This document shows, in pieces, positions 63,554 through 64,000 of a stretch of DNA of 64,000 nt (the stretch's first letter is position 1; each line of letters starts with the position of its first letter). The notes beneath the pieces are model-generated. The model was not told the origin of the DNA and did no database searches. It saw nothing but the letters and a program-made list of their open reading frames with translations. A program made the position numbers and the translations under genes. This DNA comes from Muscardinus avellanarius (Eukaryota; Chordata; Mammalia; Rodentia; Gliridae): positions 79,638,211 to 79,702,210 of the forward strand of contig OY726569.1 of NCBI GenBank assembly GCA_963383645.1, read 5' to 3'.

Positions 63554-64000
63554 ATGGGAAAGAGGAATAACACTGGAGCAATGAATGCCCACAACCCCAC
63601 AACATCAGAACCCGATAAAACAGAAAATCAGAGATTTCTAGAAGATCAAATCAGGAAAATAACTGTAGAAATAATACAGGTGCTTCGAAAAGAATTCAGA
63701 GAGAGCCAAAAAGAGATAAAGGATGCAATTAATGAAGTAAAGGCCTCAATTCAAAGCATGAACAACCGATTAGACCACATGGAGAACAGAATCTCGCTCT
63801 TAGAAGATGATCATTCCAAAAATGAACGCATAGTTTCTAATCTAGAAAAAAATATCCAACAGCAGGAATCTGACATTGAAGAAATATGGGCCCATTTTAA
63901 GAGAGCTAACCTAAGAATAATTGGAATAGAGGAGGGAAAAGAAAGTGAAACCAAAGGGATCAACAATCTCTTCAAGGAAGTAATAGCAGAAAATTTTCCA
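63554..64000 (+). CDS. L1 ORF1, 5' part, open to the window edge
   Basis: ATG at 63554 and 149 sense codons to 64000. The codon equivalent to copy 1's stop is CGA here. Coiled-coil region and the start of the RRM-like part (LRIIGIEEG) are present. Whether ORF1 and ORF2 are complete lies outside the window. Confidence 0.9.
   Translation, partial: MGKRNNTGAMNAHNPTTSEPDKTENQRFLEDQIRKITVEIIQVLRKEFRESQKEIKDAINEVKASIQSMNNRLDHMENRISLLEDDHSKNERIVSNLEKNIQQQESDIEEIWAHFKRANLRIIGIEEGKESETKGINNLFKEVIAENFP

Noticed and set aside
1..64000. CRISPR array, operon or bacterial element
   Set aside because: All repeats are SINEs, microsatellites or other mammalian transposons; there are no evenly spaced short repeats with unique spacers.

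Overview
This window is mammalian nuclear DNA that is mostly non-coding. It almost certainly comes from a non-muroid rodent. The main evidence is the dominant repeat: about 80 copies and fragments of a dimeric SINE. Its left half is 7SL/B1-derived (GGGCGTGGTGGC...TGTAATCCCAGC) and its right half is a shortened tRNA-Ala/ID-derived unit (TAGCTCAGAGGTAGAATGCC...GGGTTC). This architecture is the published B1-dID class, described from squirrel- and dormouse-related rodents. The long ID elements that crowd squirrel genomes and the ID-like SINEs of kangaroo rats and beavers are not seen, so a dormouse-like (glirid) or other sciuromorph source is my low-confidence guess. Ancient placental repeats (MIR, L2, MER5-like hAT, Tigger, MaLR LTR) confirm a placental mammal.

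Layout. 0-4.8 kb: SINEs. 4.85-6.38 kb: a 5'-truncated L1 with a clear target-site duplication and a SINE nested in it. 6.4-19 kb: SINEs, a MaLR-type LTR split by an L1-like 3' end, L2, a Tigger element split by a SINE, a MER5A-like element. 19.2-21.8 kb: a long antisense L2 that also contains a nearly perfect ~110-bp inverted repeat. 25.37-28.18 kb: an L1 with 5'UTR and ORF1, but with ORF2 replaced by about 0.9 kb that includes an ancient antisense L1, followed by the matching L1 3'UTR. 28-47 kb: SINEs, MIRs, L2s, several long microsatellites, an L1 tail inside a SINE, and a solo LTR inside a MIR (46.7-47.1 kb). 48.7 kb: the best candidate protein-coding exon (minus strand, 93 nt, symmetric phase). 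52.86-53.36 kb: the only CpG island, with cAMP-response half sites, an inverted CCAAT box and a perfect RFX X-box match. 54-62.6 kb: more SINEs, including one whose tail is a 27-copy GAA/TTC tract. 62.76-64 kb: the 5' end and open ORF1 start of a second young L1, cut by the window edge.

No complete cellular gene is visible. The minus-strand exon at 48.7 kb lies about 4 kb downstream, in the leftward sense, of the CpG island. A leftward gene with its promoter near 53 kb is therefore a reasonable but untested reading. Two weaker plus-strand terminal-exon candidates are at 21.9 and 42.2 kb. Repeat family names come from recognition of motifs, not from a database search, and element borders are approximate except where a target-site duplication (TSD) is given.
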